A DNA stretch of 64,000 bases from Amblyomma americanum (lineage: Eukaryota; Arthropoda; Arachnida; Ixodida; Ixodidae), in contig NC_135500.1 in NCBI RefSeq assembly GCF_052857255.1, positions 49,192,272 to 49,256,271 on the forward strand, given 5' to 3'. Made by a program: the position numbers and the translations under genes. Numbering within the stretch: position 1 is the stretch's first letter; every line of letters starts with the position of its first letter. This document shows, piece after piece, positions 1 through 11,197 of the stretch. The notes below the pieces were generated by a model. That model had not been told where the DNA came from. It was given only the letters and a program-made list of their open reading frames with translations, and did not search any database.

Positions 1-140
1 CTTCGATTTTACAAGTCGTCGAAGAGTAGACGAGAGAAAGCTGTTAACTTTTTCTCTAAGAACTGCGCTAAAACTTGAATTCCGGCTCAAAACAACGGGA
101 TACATCGTTTTAGATCGAAACTAGCGAGATCCACGAACAT

Positions 141-283
141 CGATTTTACAAGTCCAATTCGTCGAAGAGTAGACGAGAGAGAGCTGTAAACGTTTTCTCT
201 CAGAACTGCTCGAAAACTTGTATTCCGGCTCAAAACAACGGGATACATCGTTTTAGATCGAAACTAGCGAGATTTACGCACTA
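141..283 (+). repeat. 143-bp monomer with 6-bp insertion (M2 class)
   Basis: This monomer is 143 bp because six extra bases follow the first AAGTC: here CCAATT, and in all later copies CCAAGT, which looks like a small tandem duplication. The same class recurs at 6006-6148, 11335-11477, 21445-21587, 26226-26368, 29234-29376, 36329-36471 and 41928-42070 (HOR-A M2), and at 34549-34691, 58460-58602, 61474-61616 and 63804-63946 (HOR-C family). Copy 4 has the M2 equivalent without the insertion (17894-18030). Its presence in both families makes it a useful marker of shared ancestry or exchange. Confidence 0.93.
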
Positions 284-420
284 CGATTTTACAAGTCGTC
301 GAAGAGTAGACGAGAGAAAGCTGTAAACGTTTTCTCTCAGAACTGCGCGAAAACTTGAATTCCGGCTCAAAACAACGGGATACATCGTTTTAGATCGAAA
401 CTAGCGAGATTCACGAACAT
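284..420 (+). repeat. Reference 137-bp monomer (HOR-A position M3)
   Basis: This is one of the copies closest to the overall consensus and serves as a reference for phase. It has 137 bases, about 42% GC and 12 CpG dinucleotides. In order it contains the start motif CGATTTTACAAG, a purine tract (GACGAGAGAAAG), a pyrimidine tract (TTTTCTCTC), GCGCGAAAAC, an EcoRI site in TTGAATTCCGG, and the 3' part with CATCGTTTTAGATCG. It ends in ATTCACGAACAT, one of two common monomer ends; the other is TTTACGCACTT. Differences at the purine tract, the GCGCG position and the last 15 bases are the most useful for telling monomer types apart. Confidence 0.95.
312..338 (+). other. Hairpin-forming inverted repeat (example of one per monomer)
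   Basis: GAGAGAAA at 312-319 is the exact reverse complement of TTTCTCTC at 331-338, with an 11-base loop between. The same arrangement recurs at monomer positions 29-55 throughout the array, with variation. Monomers with GAGAGAG keep a 6-bp stem. Those with CTATAAGC (for example M10, M26 and M34) have a tighter AAAGCT/AGCTTT pair around a 3-base loop. Those with TTTCTTTC have a weaker stem. Whether the hairpin forms in the cell is unknown. Confidence 0.7.
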
Positions 421-2329
421 CGATTTTACAAGTCGTCGAAGAGTAGACGAGAGAGAGCTGTTAACTTTTTCTCTCAGAACTGAGCGAAAACTTGAATTCC
501 GGCTCAAAACAACGGGATACATCGTTTTAGATCAAAAATAGCGAGATTTACGTACTTCGATTTTACAAGTCGTCGAAGAGTAGACGGGAGAAAGCTGTAA
601 ACTTTTTCTCTCTGAACTGCGCGAAAACTTTTATTCTGGCTCTAAACAACGGGATACATTGTTTTAGATCGAAACTAGCAAAATTCACGAACATCGATTT
701 TACAAGTCGTCGAAGAGTAGACAAGAGAAAGGTGTAACCATTTTCTTTCAGAACTGCGCGAAAACTTGTATTCCGGCTAAAAACAACGAGATACATCGTT
801 TTAGATCAAAACTAGCGAGATTTACGTACTTGCATTTTACAAGTCGTCGAAGAGTAGACGAGAGAAAGCTGTAAACTTTTTCTCTCAGAACTGCGCGAAA
901 ACTTCTATTCCGGCTCAAACAACGGGATACATTGTTTTAGATCGAAACTAGCAAAATTCACGAACATCGATTTTACAAGTCGTCGAAGAGTAGACAAGAC
1001 AAAGGTGTAAACATTTTCTCTCAGAACTGCGCAAAACTTGTATTCCGACTAAAAGCAACGAGATACATCGTTTTAGATCAAAACTAGCGAGATTCACGAA
1101 CATCGATTTTACAAGTCGTCGAAGAATAGACGAGAGAGAGCTGTAAACGTTTTCTCTCAGAACTGCGCGAAAACTTGTATTCCACCTAAAAACAACGGGA
1201 TACATCGTTTTAGATCGAAACTAGCTTGATTTACGCACTTCGATTTTACAAGTCGTCGAAGAGTAGACGAGGGAAAGCTATAAGCTTTTTCTCTCAGAAC
1301 TGCGCGAAAACGTATTCCGGCTCAAAACAACGGGATACATCGTTTTATATCGAAACTAGAGAGATTCAAGATCATAGATTTTACAAGTCGACAAAGGGTA
1401 GACGAGCGAAAGCTGTAAACTTTCTCTCAGAACTGCGCGAAAACTTGTATTCCGGCTCAAAACCACGGGATACATCGTTTTAGATCAAAACGAGCGAGAT
1501 TTACGCACTTCGATTTTACAAGTGGTCAAAGAGTAGACGAGAGAAAGCTGTTAACTTTTTCTCTCAGAACTGAGCGAAAACTTGTATTCCGGCTCAAAAC
1601 AACGGGATACATTGTTGTAGATCGAAACTAGCAAAATTCACGAACATCGATTTTACAAGTCGTCGAAGAGTAGACAAGAGAAAGGTGTAAACATTTTCTT
1701 TCAGAACTGCGCAAAACTTGTATTCCGACTAAAAGCAACGAGATAGATCGTTTTAGATCAAAACTAGCGAGATTTACATACTTTGATTTTACAAGTCGTC
1801 GAAGAGTAGACGAGAGAGAGCTGTAAACTTTTTCTCTCAGAACTGCGCCAAAACTTGTATTCCGTCTGAAAATAACGGGATACATCGTTTTAGATCGAAA
1901 CTAGCGAGATTCACGAACATCGATTTTACAAGTCGTCGAAGAGTAGACAAGAGAAAGGTGTAACCATTTTCTTTCAGAACTGCGCGAAAACTTGTATTCC
2001 GGCTAAAAACAACGAGATAAATCGTTTTAGATCAAAACTAGCGAGATTTCCGTACTTGCATTTTACAAGTCGTCGAAGAGTAGACGAGAGAAAGCTGTAA
2101 ACTTTTTCTCTCAGAACTGCGCGAAAACTTCTATTCCGGCTCAAACAACGGGATACATTGTTTTAGATCGAAACTAGCAAAATTCACGAACATCGATTTT
2201 ACAAGTCGTCGAAGAGTAGACAAGAGAAAGGTGTAAACATTTTCTCTCAGAACTGCGCAAAACTTGTATTCCGACTAAAAGCAACGAGATACATCGTTTT
2301 AGATCAAAACTAGCGAGATTCACGAACAT

Positions 2330-2456
2330 CGATTTTACAAGTCGTCGAAGAGTAGACGAGAGAGAGCTGTAAACGTTTTCTTTCAGAACTGTGTATTCCG
2401 GCTCAAAACAACGAGATACATCGTTTTAGATCAAAACGGGCGAGATTTACGCACTT
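2330..2456 (+). repeat. M18 monomer with 10-bp internal deletion (127 bp)
   Basis: The segment running from AACTG through GCGCGAAAAC to TTGTATTCC is shortened to AACTGTGTATTCC, a loss of ten bases. The equivalent monomers in copies 2 and 3 keep these bases. This is a private mutation of copy 1 and explains most of its length difference from the full 5876-bp HOR. Confidence 0.9.
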
Positions 2457-3412
2457 CGATTTTACAAGTGGTCAAAGAGTAGACGAGAGAAAGCTGTTAA
2501 CTTTTTCTCTCAGAACTGAGCGAAAACTTTTATTCCGGCTCAAAACAACGGGATACATTGTTGTAGATCGAAACTAGCAAAATTCACGAACATCGATTTT
2601 ACAAGTCGTCGAAGAGTAGACAAGAGAAAGGTGTAAACATTTTCTTTCAGAACTGCGCAAAACTTGTATTCCGACTAAAAGCAACGAGATAGATCGTTTT
2701 AGATCAAAACTAGCGAGATTTACATACTTTGATTTTACAAGTCGTCGAAGAGTAGACGAGAGAGAGCTGTAAACTTTTTCTCTCAGAACTGCGCCAAAAC
2801 TTGTATTCCGGCTCAAAATAACGGGATACATCGTTTTAGATCGAAACTAGCGAGATTCACGAACATCGATTTTACAAGTCGTCGAAGAGTAGACAAGAAA
2901 AAGGTGTAACCATTTTCTTTCAGAACTGCGCGAAAACTTGTATTCCGGCTAAAAACAACGAGATAAATCGTTTTAGATCAAAACTAGCGAGATTTACGTA
3001 CTTGCATTTTACAAGTCGTCGAAGAGTAGACGAGAGAAAGCTGTAAACTTTTTCTCTCAGAACTGCGCGAAAACTTCTATTCCGGCTCAAACAACGGGAT
3101 ACATTGTTTTAGATCGAAACTAGCAAAATTCACGAACATCGATTTTACAAGTCGTCGAAGAGTAGACAAGAGAAAGGTGTAAACATTTTCTCTCAGAACT
3201 GCGCAAAACTTGTATTCCGACTAAAAGCAACGAGATACATCGTTTTAGATCAAAACTAGCGAGATTCACGAACATCGATTTTACAAGTCGTCGAAGAGTA
3301 GACGAGAGAGAGCTGTAAACGTTTTCTCTCAGAACTGCGCGAAAACTTGTATTCCACCTAAAAACAACGGGATACATCGTTTTAGATCGAAACTAGCTTG
3401 ATTTACGCACTT

Positions 3413-3549
3413 CGATTTTACAAGTCGTCGAAGAGTAGACGAGGGAAAGCTATAAGCTTTTTCTCTCAGAACTGCGCGAAAACTTGTATTCCGGCTCAAA
3501 ACCACGGGATACATCGTTTTAGATCAAAACGAGCGAGATTTACGCACTT
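3413..3549 (+). repeat. Fixed hybrid monomer M26 (5' of M10 type, 3' of M11 type)
   Basis: The first half carries GAGGGAAAGCTATAAGC as in M10 (1241). The second half carries TCAAAACCACGGG and GATCAAAACGAGCG as in M11 (1376). Between them lies the shared CTCAGAACTGCGCGAAAAC stretch, so M26 looks like the product of a crossover that merged two neighbouring monomers. It recurs in every HOR-A copy (9288, 15299, 18987, 24727, 27735, 32516, 39611, 44252) and in the transition region (47254, 47801). The fusion is therefore old and part of the HOR itself. Confidence 0.85.
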
Positions 3550-5868
3550 CAATTTTACAAGTGGTCAAAGAGTAGACGAGAGAAAGCTGTTAACTTTTTC
3601 TCTCAGAACTGAGCGAAAACTTGTATTCCGGCTCAAAACAGCGGGATACATTGTTGTAGATCGAAACTAGCAAAATTCACGAACATCGATTTTACAAGTC
3701 GTCGAAGAGTAGACAAGAGAAAGGTGTAAACATTTTCTTTCAGAACTGCGCAAAACTTTTATTCCGACTGAAAGCAACGAGATAGATCGTTTTAGATCAA
3801 AACTAGCGAGATTTACATACTTTGATTTTACAAGTCGTCGAAGAGAAGACGAGAGAGAGCTGTAAACTTTTTCTCTCAGAACTGCGCCAAAACTTGTATT
3901 CCGGCTCAAAATAACAGGATACATCGTTTTAGATCGAAACTAGCGAGATTCACGAACATCGATTTTAGAAGTCGCCGAAGAGTAGACGAGAGAAAGGTTT
4001 AAGCTTTTTCTTTCAGAACTGCGCGAAAACTTGTATTCCGGCTCAAAACAACGGGATACATCGTTTTAGATAGAAACTAGCGAGATTTACGCAATTCGAT
4101 ATTACATGTCGTCGAAAAGTAGACGAGAGAAGGCTGTAAGCTTTTTCTCTCAGAACTGCGCGAAAACTTGAATTCCGGCTCAAAACAACGGGATGCATCG
4201 ATTTAGATCGAAACTAGCGAGATTTACGCACTTCGATTTTACAAGTCGTGGAAGAGTAGACGAGAGAAAGCTGTAAACGTTTCTCTCAGAACTGCGCGAA
4301 AACTTGAATTCCGGCTCAAAACAACAGGATACATCGTTTTAGATCAAAACTAGCGAGATTCACGAACATCGATTTTACAAGTCGTCGAAGAGTAGACGAG
4401 AGAGAGCTGTTAACTTTTTCTCTCAGAACTGAGCGAAAACTTGAATTCCGGCTCAAAACAACGGGATACATCGTTTTAGATCGAAACTAGCGAGATTTAC
4501 GCACTTCGATTTACAAGTCGTCGAAGAGTAGACGAGAGAAAGCTATAAGCTTTTTCTTTCAGAACGGCGCGAAAACTTGTATTCCGGCTCAAAACAACGA
4601 GATACATCGTTTTAGAACGAAACTAGCGAGATTCACGAACATCGATTTTACAAGTCGTCGAAGAGTAGACGAGAGAGAGCTGTAAACATTTTCTCTCAGA
4701 ACTTCGCGAAAACTTGTATTCCGGCTCAAACAACGGGATACATTGTTTTAGATCGAAACTAGCAAAATTCACGAACATCGATTTTACAAGTCGTCGAAGA
4801 GTAGACAAGAGAAAGGTGTAAACATTTTCTCTCAGAACTGCGCAAAACTTGTATTCCGACTAAAAGCAACGAGATACATCGTTTTAGATCAAAACTAGCG
4901 AGATTCATGAACATCGATTTTACAAGTCGTCGAAGAGTAGACGAGAGAAAGCTGCAAAACGTTTTCTCTCAGAACTGCGCGAAAACTTGAATTCACGCTC
5001 AAAACAACGGGATACATCGTTTTAGATCGAAACTAGCGAGGTCCACGAACATCGATTTTACAAGTCGTCGAAGAGTAGACGAGAGAGAGCTGTTAACTTT
5101 TTCTCTCAGAACTGAGCGAAAACTTGAATTCCGGCTCAAAACAACGGGATACATCGTTTTAGATCGAAACTAGCGAGATTTACGTACTTGCATTTTACAA
5201 GTCGTCGAAGAGTAGACGAGAGAAAGCTGTAAACTTTTTCTCTCAGAACTGCGCGAAAACTTCTATTCTGGCTCAAACAACGGGATACATTGTTTTAGAT
5301 CGAAACTAGCAAAATTCACGAACATCGATTTTACAAGTCGTCGAAGAGTAGACAAGAGAAAGGTGTAAACATTTTCTCTCAGAACTGCGCAAAACTTGTA
5401 TTCCGACTAAAAGCAACGAGATACATCGTTTTAGATCAAAACTAGCGAGATTCACGAACATCGATTTTACAAGTCGTCGAAGAGTAGACGAGAGAGAGCT
5501 GTAAACGTTTTCTCTCAGAACTGCGCGAAAACTTGTATTCCACCTAAAAACAACGGGATACATCGTTTTAGATCGAAACTAGCTTGATTTACGCACTTCG
5601 ATTTTACAAGTCGTCGAAGAGTAGACGAGAGAAAGCTATAAGCTTTTTCTCTCAGAACTGCGCGAAAACGTATTCCGGCTCAAAACAACGGGATACATCG
5701 TTTTAGATCGAAACTAGAGAGATTCAGGAACATAGATTTTACAAGTCGACAAAGGGTAGACGAGCGAAAGCTGTAAACTTTCTCTCTGAACTGCGCGAAA
5801 ACTTGTATTCCGGCTCAAAACCACGGGATACATCGTTTTACATCAAAACGAGCGAGATTTACGCACTT

Positions 5869-8800
5869 CGATTTTACAAGTCGTCGAAGAGTAGACGAGA
5901 GAAAGCTGTTAACTTTTTCTCTCAGAACTGCGCTAAAACTTGAATTCCGGCTCAAAACAACGGGATACATCGTTTTAGATCGAAACTAGCGAGATCCACG
6001 AACATCGATTTTACAAGTCCAAGTCGTCGAAGAGTAGACGAGAGAGAGCTGTAAACGTTTTCTCTCAGAACTGCTCGAAAACTTGTATTCCGGCTCAAAA
6101 CAACGGGATACATCGTTTTAGATCGAAACTAGCGAGATTTACGCACTACGATTTTACAAGTCGTCGAAGAGTAGACGAGAGAAAGCTGTAAACGTTTTCT
6201 CTCAGAACTGCGCGAAAACTTGAATTCCGGCTCAAAACAACGGGATACATCGTTTTAGATCGAAACTAGCGACATTCACGAACATCGATTTTACAAGTCG
6301 TCGAAGAGTAGACGAGAGAGAGCTGTTAACTTTTTCTCTCAGAACTGAGCGAAAACTTGAATTCCGGCTCAAAACAACGGGATACATCGTTTTAGATCAA
6401 AAATAGCGAGATTTACGTACTTCGATTTTACAAGTCGTCGAAGAGTAGACGGGAGAAAGCTGTAAACTTTTTCTCTCTGAACTGCGCGAAAACTTTTATT
6501 CTGGCTCTAAACAACGGGATACATTGTTTTAGATCGAAACTAGCAAAATTCATGAACATCGATTTTACAAGTCGTCGAAGAGTAGACAAGAGAAAGGTGT
6601 AACCATTTTCTTTCAGTACTGCGCGAAAACTTGTATTCCGGCTAAAAACAACGAGATACATCGTTTTAGATCAAAACTAGCGAGATTTACGTACTTGCAT
6701 TTTACAAGTCGTCGAAGAGTAGACGAGAGAAAGCTGTAAACTTTTTCTCTCAGAACTGCGCGAAAACTTCTATTCCGGCTCAAACAACGGGATACATTGT
6801 TTTAGATCGAAACTAGCAAAATTCACGAACATCGATTTTACAAGTCGTCGAAGAGTAGACAAGACAAAGGTGTAAACATTTTCTCTCAGAACTGCGCAAA
6901 ACTTGTATTCCGACTAAAAGCAACGAGATACATCGTTTTAGATCAAAACTAGCGAGATTCACGAACATCGATTTTACAAGTCGTCGAAGAGTAGACGAGA
7001 GAGAGCTGTAAACGTTTTCTCTCAGAACTGCGCGAAAACTTGTATTCCACCTAAAAACAACGGGATACATCGTTTTAGATCGAAACTAGCTTGATTTACG
7101 CACTTCGATTTTACAAGTCGTCGAAGAGTAGACGAGGGAAAGCTATAAGCTTTTTCTCTCAGAACTGCGCGAAAACGTATTCCGGCTCAAAACAACGGGA
7201 TACATCGTTTTAGATCGAAACTAGAGAGATTCAAGATCATAGATTTTACAAGTCGACAAAGGGTAGACGAGCGAAAGCTGTAAACTTTCTCTCAGAACTG
7301 CGCGAAAACTTGTATTCCGGCTCAAAACTACGGGATACATCGTTTTAGATCAAAACGAGCGAGATTTACGCACTTCGATTTTACAAGTGGTCAAAGAGTA
7401 GACGAGAGAAAGCTGTTAACTTTTTCTCTCAGAACTGAGCGAAAACTTGTATTCCGGCTCAAAACAACGGGATACATTGTTGTAGATCGAAACTAGCAAA
7501 ATTCACGAACATCGATTTTACAAGTCGTCGAAGAGTAGACAAGAGAAAGGTGTAAACATTTTCTTTCAGAACTGCGCAAAACATGTATTCCGACTAAAAG
7601 CAACGAGATAGATCGTTTTAGATCAAAACTAGCGAGATTTACATACTTTGATTTTACAAGTCGTCGAAGAGTAGACGAGAGAGAGCTGTAAACTTTTTCT
7701 CTCAGAACTGCGCCAAAACTTGTATTCCGGCTGAAAATAACGGGATACATCGTTTTAGATCGAAACTAGCGAGATTCACGAACATCGATTTTACAAGTCG
7801 TCGAAGAGTAGACAAGAGAAAGGTGTAACCATTTTCTTTCAGAACTGCGCGAAAACTTGTATTCCGGCTAAAAACAACGAGATAAATCGTTTTAGATCAA
7901 AACTAGCGAGATTTCCGTACTTGCATTTTACAAGTCGTCGAAGAGTAGACGAGAGAAAGCTGTAAACTTTTTCTCTCAGAACTGCGCGAAAACTTCTATT
8001 CCGGCTCAAACAACGGGATACATTGTTTTAGATCGAAACTAGCAAAATTCACGAACATCGATTTTACAAGTCGTCGAAGAGTAGACAAGAGAAAGGTGTA
8101 AACATTTTCTCTCAGAACTGCGCAAAACTTGTATTCCGACTAAAAGCAACGAGATACATCGTTTTAGATCAAAACTAGCGAGATTCACGAACATCGATTT
8201 TACAAGTCGTCGAAGAGTAGACGAGAGAGAGCTGTAAACGTTTTCTTTCAGAACTGCGCGAAAACTTGTATTCCGGCTCAAAACAACGAGATACATCGTT
8301 TTAGATCAAAACGGGCGAGATTTACGCACTTCGATTTTACAAGTGGTCGAAGAGTAGACGAGAGAAAGCTGTTAACTTTTTCTCTCAGAACTGAGCGAAA
8401 ACTTGTATTCCGGCTCAAAACAACGGGATACATTGTTGTAGATCGAAACTAGCAAAATTCACGAACATCGATTTTACAAGTCGTCGAAGAGTAGACAAGA
8501 GAAAGGTGTAAACATTTTCTTTCAGAACTGCGCAAAACTTGTATTCCGACTAAAAGCAACGAGATAGATCGTTTTAGATCAAAACTAGCGAGATTTACAT
8601 ACTTTGATTTTACAAGTCGTCGAAGAGTAGACGAGAGAGAGCTGTAAACTTTTTCTCTCAGAACTGCGCCAAAACTTGTATTCCGGCTCAAAATAACGGG
8701 ATACATCGTTTTAGATCGAAACTAGCGAGATTCACGAACATCGATTTTACAAGTCGTCGAAGAGTAGACAAGAGAAAGGTGTAACCATTTTCTTTCAGAA

Positions 8801-11197
8801 CTGCGCGAAAACTTGTATTCCGGCTAAAAACAACGAGATAAATCGTTTTAGATCAAAACTAGCGAGATTTACGTACTTGCATTTTACAAGTCGTCGAAGA
8901 GTAGACGAGAGAAAGCTGTAAACTTTTTCTCTCAGAACTGCGCGAAAACTTCTATTCCGGCTCAAACAACGGGATACATTGTTTTAGATCGAAACTAGCA
9001 AAATTCACGAACATCGATTTTACAAGTCGTCGAAGAGTAGACAAGAGAAAGGTGTAAACATTTTCTCTCAGAACTGCGCAAAACTTGTATTCCGACTAAA
9101 AGCAACGAGATACATCGTTTTAGATCAAAACTAGCGAGATTCACGAACATCGATTTTACAAGTCGTCGAAGAGTAGACGAGAGAGAGCTGTAAACGTTTT
9201 CTCTCAGAACTGCGCGAAAACTTGTATTCCACCTAAAAACAACGGGATACATCGTTTTAGATCGAAACTAGCTTGATTTACGCACTTCGATTTTACAAGT
9301 CGTCGAAGAGTAGACGAGGGAAAGCTATAAGCTTTTTCTCTCAGAACTGCGCGAAAACTTGTATTCCGGCTCAAAACCACGGGATACATCGTTTTAGATC
9401 AAAACGAGCGAGATTTACGCACTTCAATTTTACAAGTGGTCAAAGAGTAGACGAGAGAAAGCTGTTAACTTTTTCTCTCAGAACTGAGCGAAAACTTGTA
9501 TTCCGGCTCAAAACAGCGGGATACATTGTTGTAGATCGAAACTAGCAAAATTCACGAACATCGATTTTACAAGTCGTCGAAGAGTAGACAAGAGAAAGGT
9601 GTAAACATTTTCTTCCAGAACTGCGCAAAACTTGTATTCCGACTGAAAGCAACGAGATAGATCGTTTTAGATCAAAACTAGCGAGATTTACATACTTTGA
9701 TTTTACAAGTCGTCGAAGAGAAGACGAGAGAGAGCTGTAAACTTTTTCTCTCAGAACTGCGCCAAAACTTGTATTCCGGCTCAAAATAACGGGATACATC
9801 GTTTTAGATCGAAACTAGCGAGATTCACGAACATCGATTTTAGAAGTCGCCGAAGAGTAGACGAGAGAAAGGTTTAAGCTTTTTCTTTCAGAACTGCGCG
9901 AAAACTTGTATTCCGGCTCAAAACAACGGGATACATCGTTTTAGATAGAAACTAGCGAGATTTACGCAATTCGATATTACATGTCGTCGAAAAGTAGACG
10001 AGAGAAGGCTGTAAGCTTTTTCTCTCAGAACTGCGCGAAAACTTGAATTCCGGCTCAAAACAACGGGATGCATCGATTTAGATCGAAACTAGCGAGATTT
10101 ACGCACTTCGATTTTACAAGTCGTGGAAGAGTAGACGAGAGAAAGCTGTAAACGTTTCTCTCAGAACTGCGCGAAAACTTGAATTCCGGCTCAAAACAAC
10201 AGGATACATCGTTTTAGATCAAAACTAGCGAGATTCACGAACATCGATTTTACAAGTCGTCGAAGAGTAGACGAGAGAGAGCTGTTAACTTTTTCTCTCA
10301 GAACTGAGCGAAAACTTGAATTCCGGCTCAAAACAACGGGATACATCGTTTTAGATCGAAACTAGCGAGATTTACGCACTTCGATTTTACAAGTCGTCGA
10401 AGAGTAGACGAGAGAAAGCTATAAGCTTTTTCTTTCAGAACGGCGCGAAAACTTGTATTCCGGCTCAAAACAACGAGATACATCGTTTTAGAACGAAACT
10501 AGCGAGATTCACGAACATCGATTTTACAAGTCGTCGAAGAGTAGACGAGAGAGAGCTGTAAACATTTTCTCTCAGAACTTCGCGAAAACTTGTATTCCGG
10601 CTCAAACAACGGGATACATTGTTTTAGATCGAAACTAGCAAAATTCACGAACATCGATTTTACAAGTCGTCGAAGAGTAGACAAGAGAAAGGTGTAAACA
10701 TTTTCTCTCAGAACTGCGCAAAACTTGTATTCCGACTAAAAGCAACGAGATACATCGTTTTAGATCAAAACTAGCGAGATTCACGAACATCGATTTTACA
10801 AGTCGTCGAAGAGTAGACGAGAGAGAGCTGTAAACGTTTTCTCTCAGAACTGCGCGAAAACTTGTATTCCACCTAAAAACAACGGGATACATCGTTTTAG
10901 ATCGAAACTAGCTTGATTTACGCACTTCGATTTTACAAGTCGTCGAAGAGTAGACGAGAGAAAGCTATAAGCTTTTTCTCTCAGAACTGCGCGAAAACGT
11001 ATTCCGGCTCAAAACAACGGGATACATCGTTTTAGATCGAAACTAGAGAGATTCAGGAACATAGATTTTACAAGTCGACAAAGGGTAGACGAGCGAAAGC
11101 TGTAAACTTTCTCTCTGAACTGCGCGAAAACTTGTATTCCGGCTCAAAACCACGGGATACATCGTTTTACATCAAAACGAGCGAGATTTACGCACTT
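5869..11197 (+). repeat. HOR-A copy 2 (39 monomers, 5329 bp, M37-M40 lost)
   Basis: This copy follows the order of copy 1 from M1 (5869) to M35, then a monomer at 10655-10790 is followed directly by M41. M36 and M40 are almost identical. The retained one ends in TTCACGAACAT (M40-like) rather than TTCATGAACAT (M36 of copy 1), so the crossover lay within this monomer. The loss of M37 to M40 is 547 bp, exactly the difference between 5876 and 5329. M18 and M34 are intact here. Confidence 0.92.
7376..9287 (+). repeat. Nested 7-monomer sub-repeat (2 x 956 bp) inside HOR-A
   Basis: M12 to M18 (7376-8331) and M19 to M25 (8332-9287) have the same order of monomer types: an AGTGGTCAAAG/AGTGGTCGAAG monomer with GTTAAC and TTGTTGTAG; a GACAAGAGAAAGG monomer with AGATAGATCG; a GCGCCAAAAC monomer; a GTAACCATT monomer with GATAAATCG; a TTGCATTTTAC monomer with CTTCTATTCC; a GCGCAAAAC monomer; and a GAGAGAGCTG monomer. 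Each block is 956 bp. The last monomers differ (M18 has TTTCTTTC and AACGAG, M25 has CCACCTAAAAAC). M27 to M29 start the same order again. A 7-mer was thus amplified before the 43-mer formed. Confidence 0.85.

Larger units (their letters stand above)
4..5868 (+). repeat. HOR-A copy 1 (43 monomers, 5865 bp, nearly complete)
   Basis: Monomers M1 to M43 start at 4, 141, 284, 421, 558, 695, 832, 968, 1104, 1241, 1376, 1511, 1648, 1784, 1921, 2058, 2194, 2330, 2457, 2594, 2730, 2867, 3004, 3140, 3276, 3413, 3550, 3687, 3823, 3960, 4097, 4234, 4370, 4507, 4643, 4779, 4915, 5053, 5190, 5326, 5462, 5599 and 5734. M1 is recognised by GTTAAC plus GCGCTAAAAC and the end GATCCACGAACAT, and the next M1 is at 5869. 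The copy is 11 bases short of the 5876-bp full form: 10 are missing in M18 and one in M34. Bases 1-3 are the end of the previous monomer. Confidence 0.93.

Noticed and set aside
284..420. CENP-B box (core TTCG....A..CGGG)
   Set aside because: Each monomer has TTCG at its start and CGGG near position 93, but never at the required 15-base spacing, and the reverse strand gives no match either. A different DNA-binding protein could still use another conserved segment.
563..796. Minus-strand open frames of 61 to 96 codons that recur dozens of times (for example 563-796, 948-1205, 3120-3377)
   Set aside because: They are the same piece of satellite read in the one frame that happens to lack stops over about two monomers. 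The monomer length is not a multiple of three, so the frame rotates and then closes. They have no start context and no independent codon signal, and single-base indels in monomers break or shift them freely.
1241..1375. CTATAAGC as a TATA-box promoter
   Set aside because: It is a monomer variant of the loop between hairpin arms, present in only some monomer types, with no downstream gene. Transcription of the satellite is possible but not shown by this motif.
3398..3670. Plus-strand 90-codon open frame, repeated about ten times
   Set aside because: It spans M26 and M27 and exists only because that hybrid monomer lacks a stop in one frame. It appears wherever M26 appears, with no sign of coding constraint.
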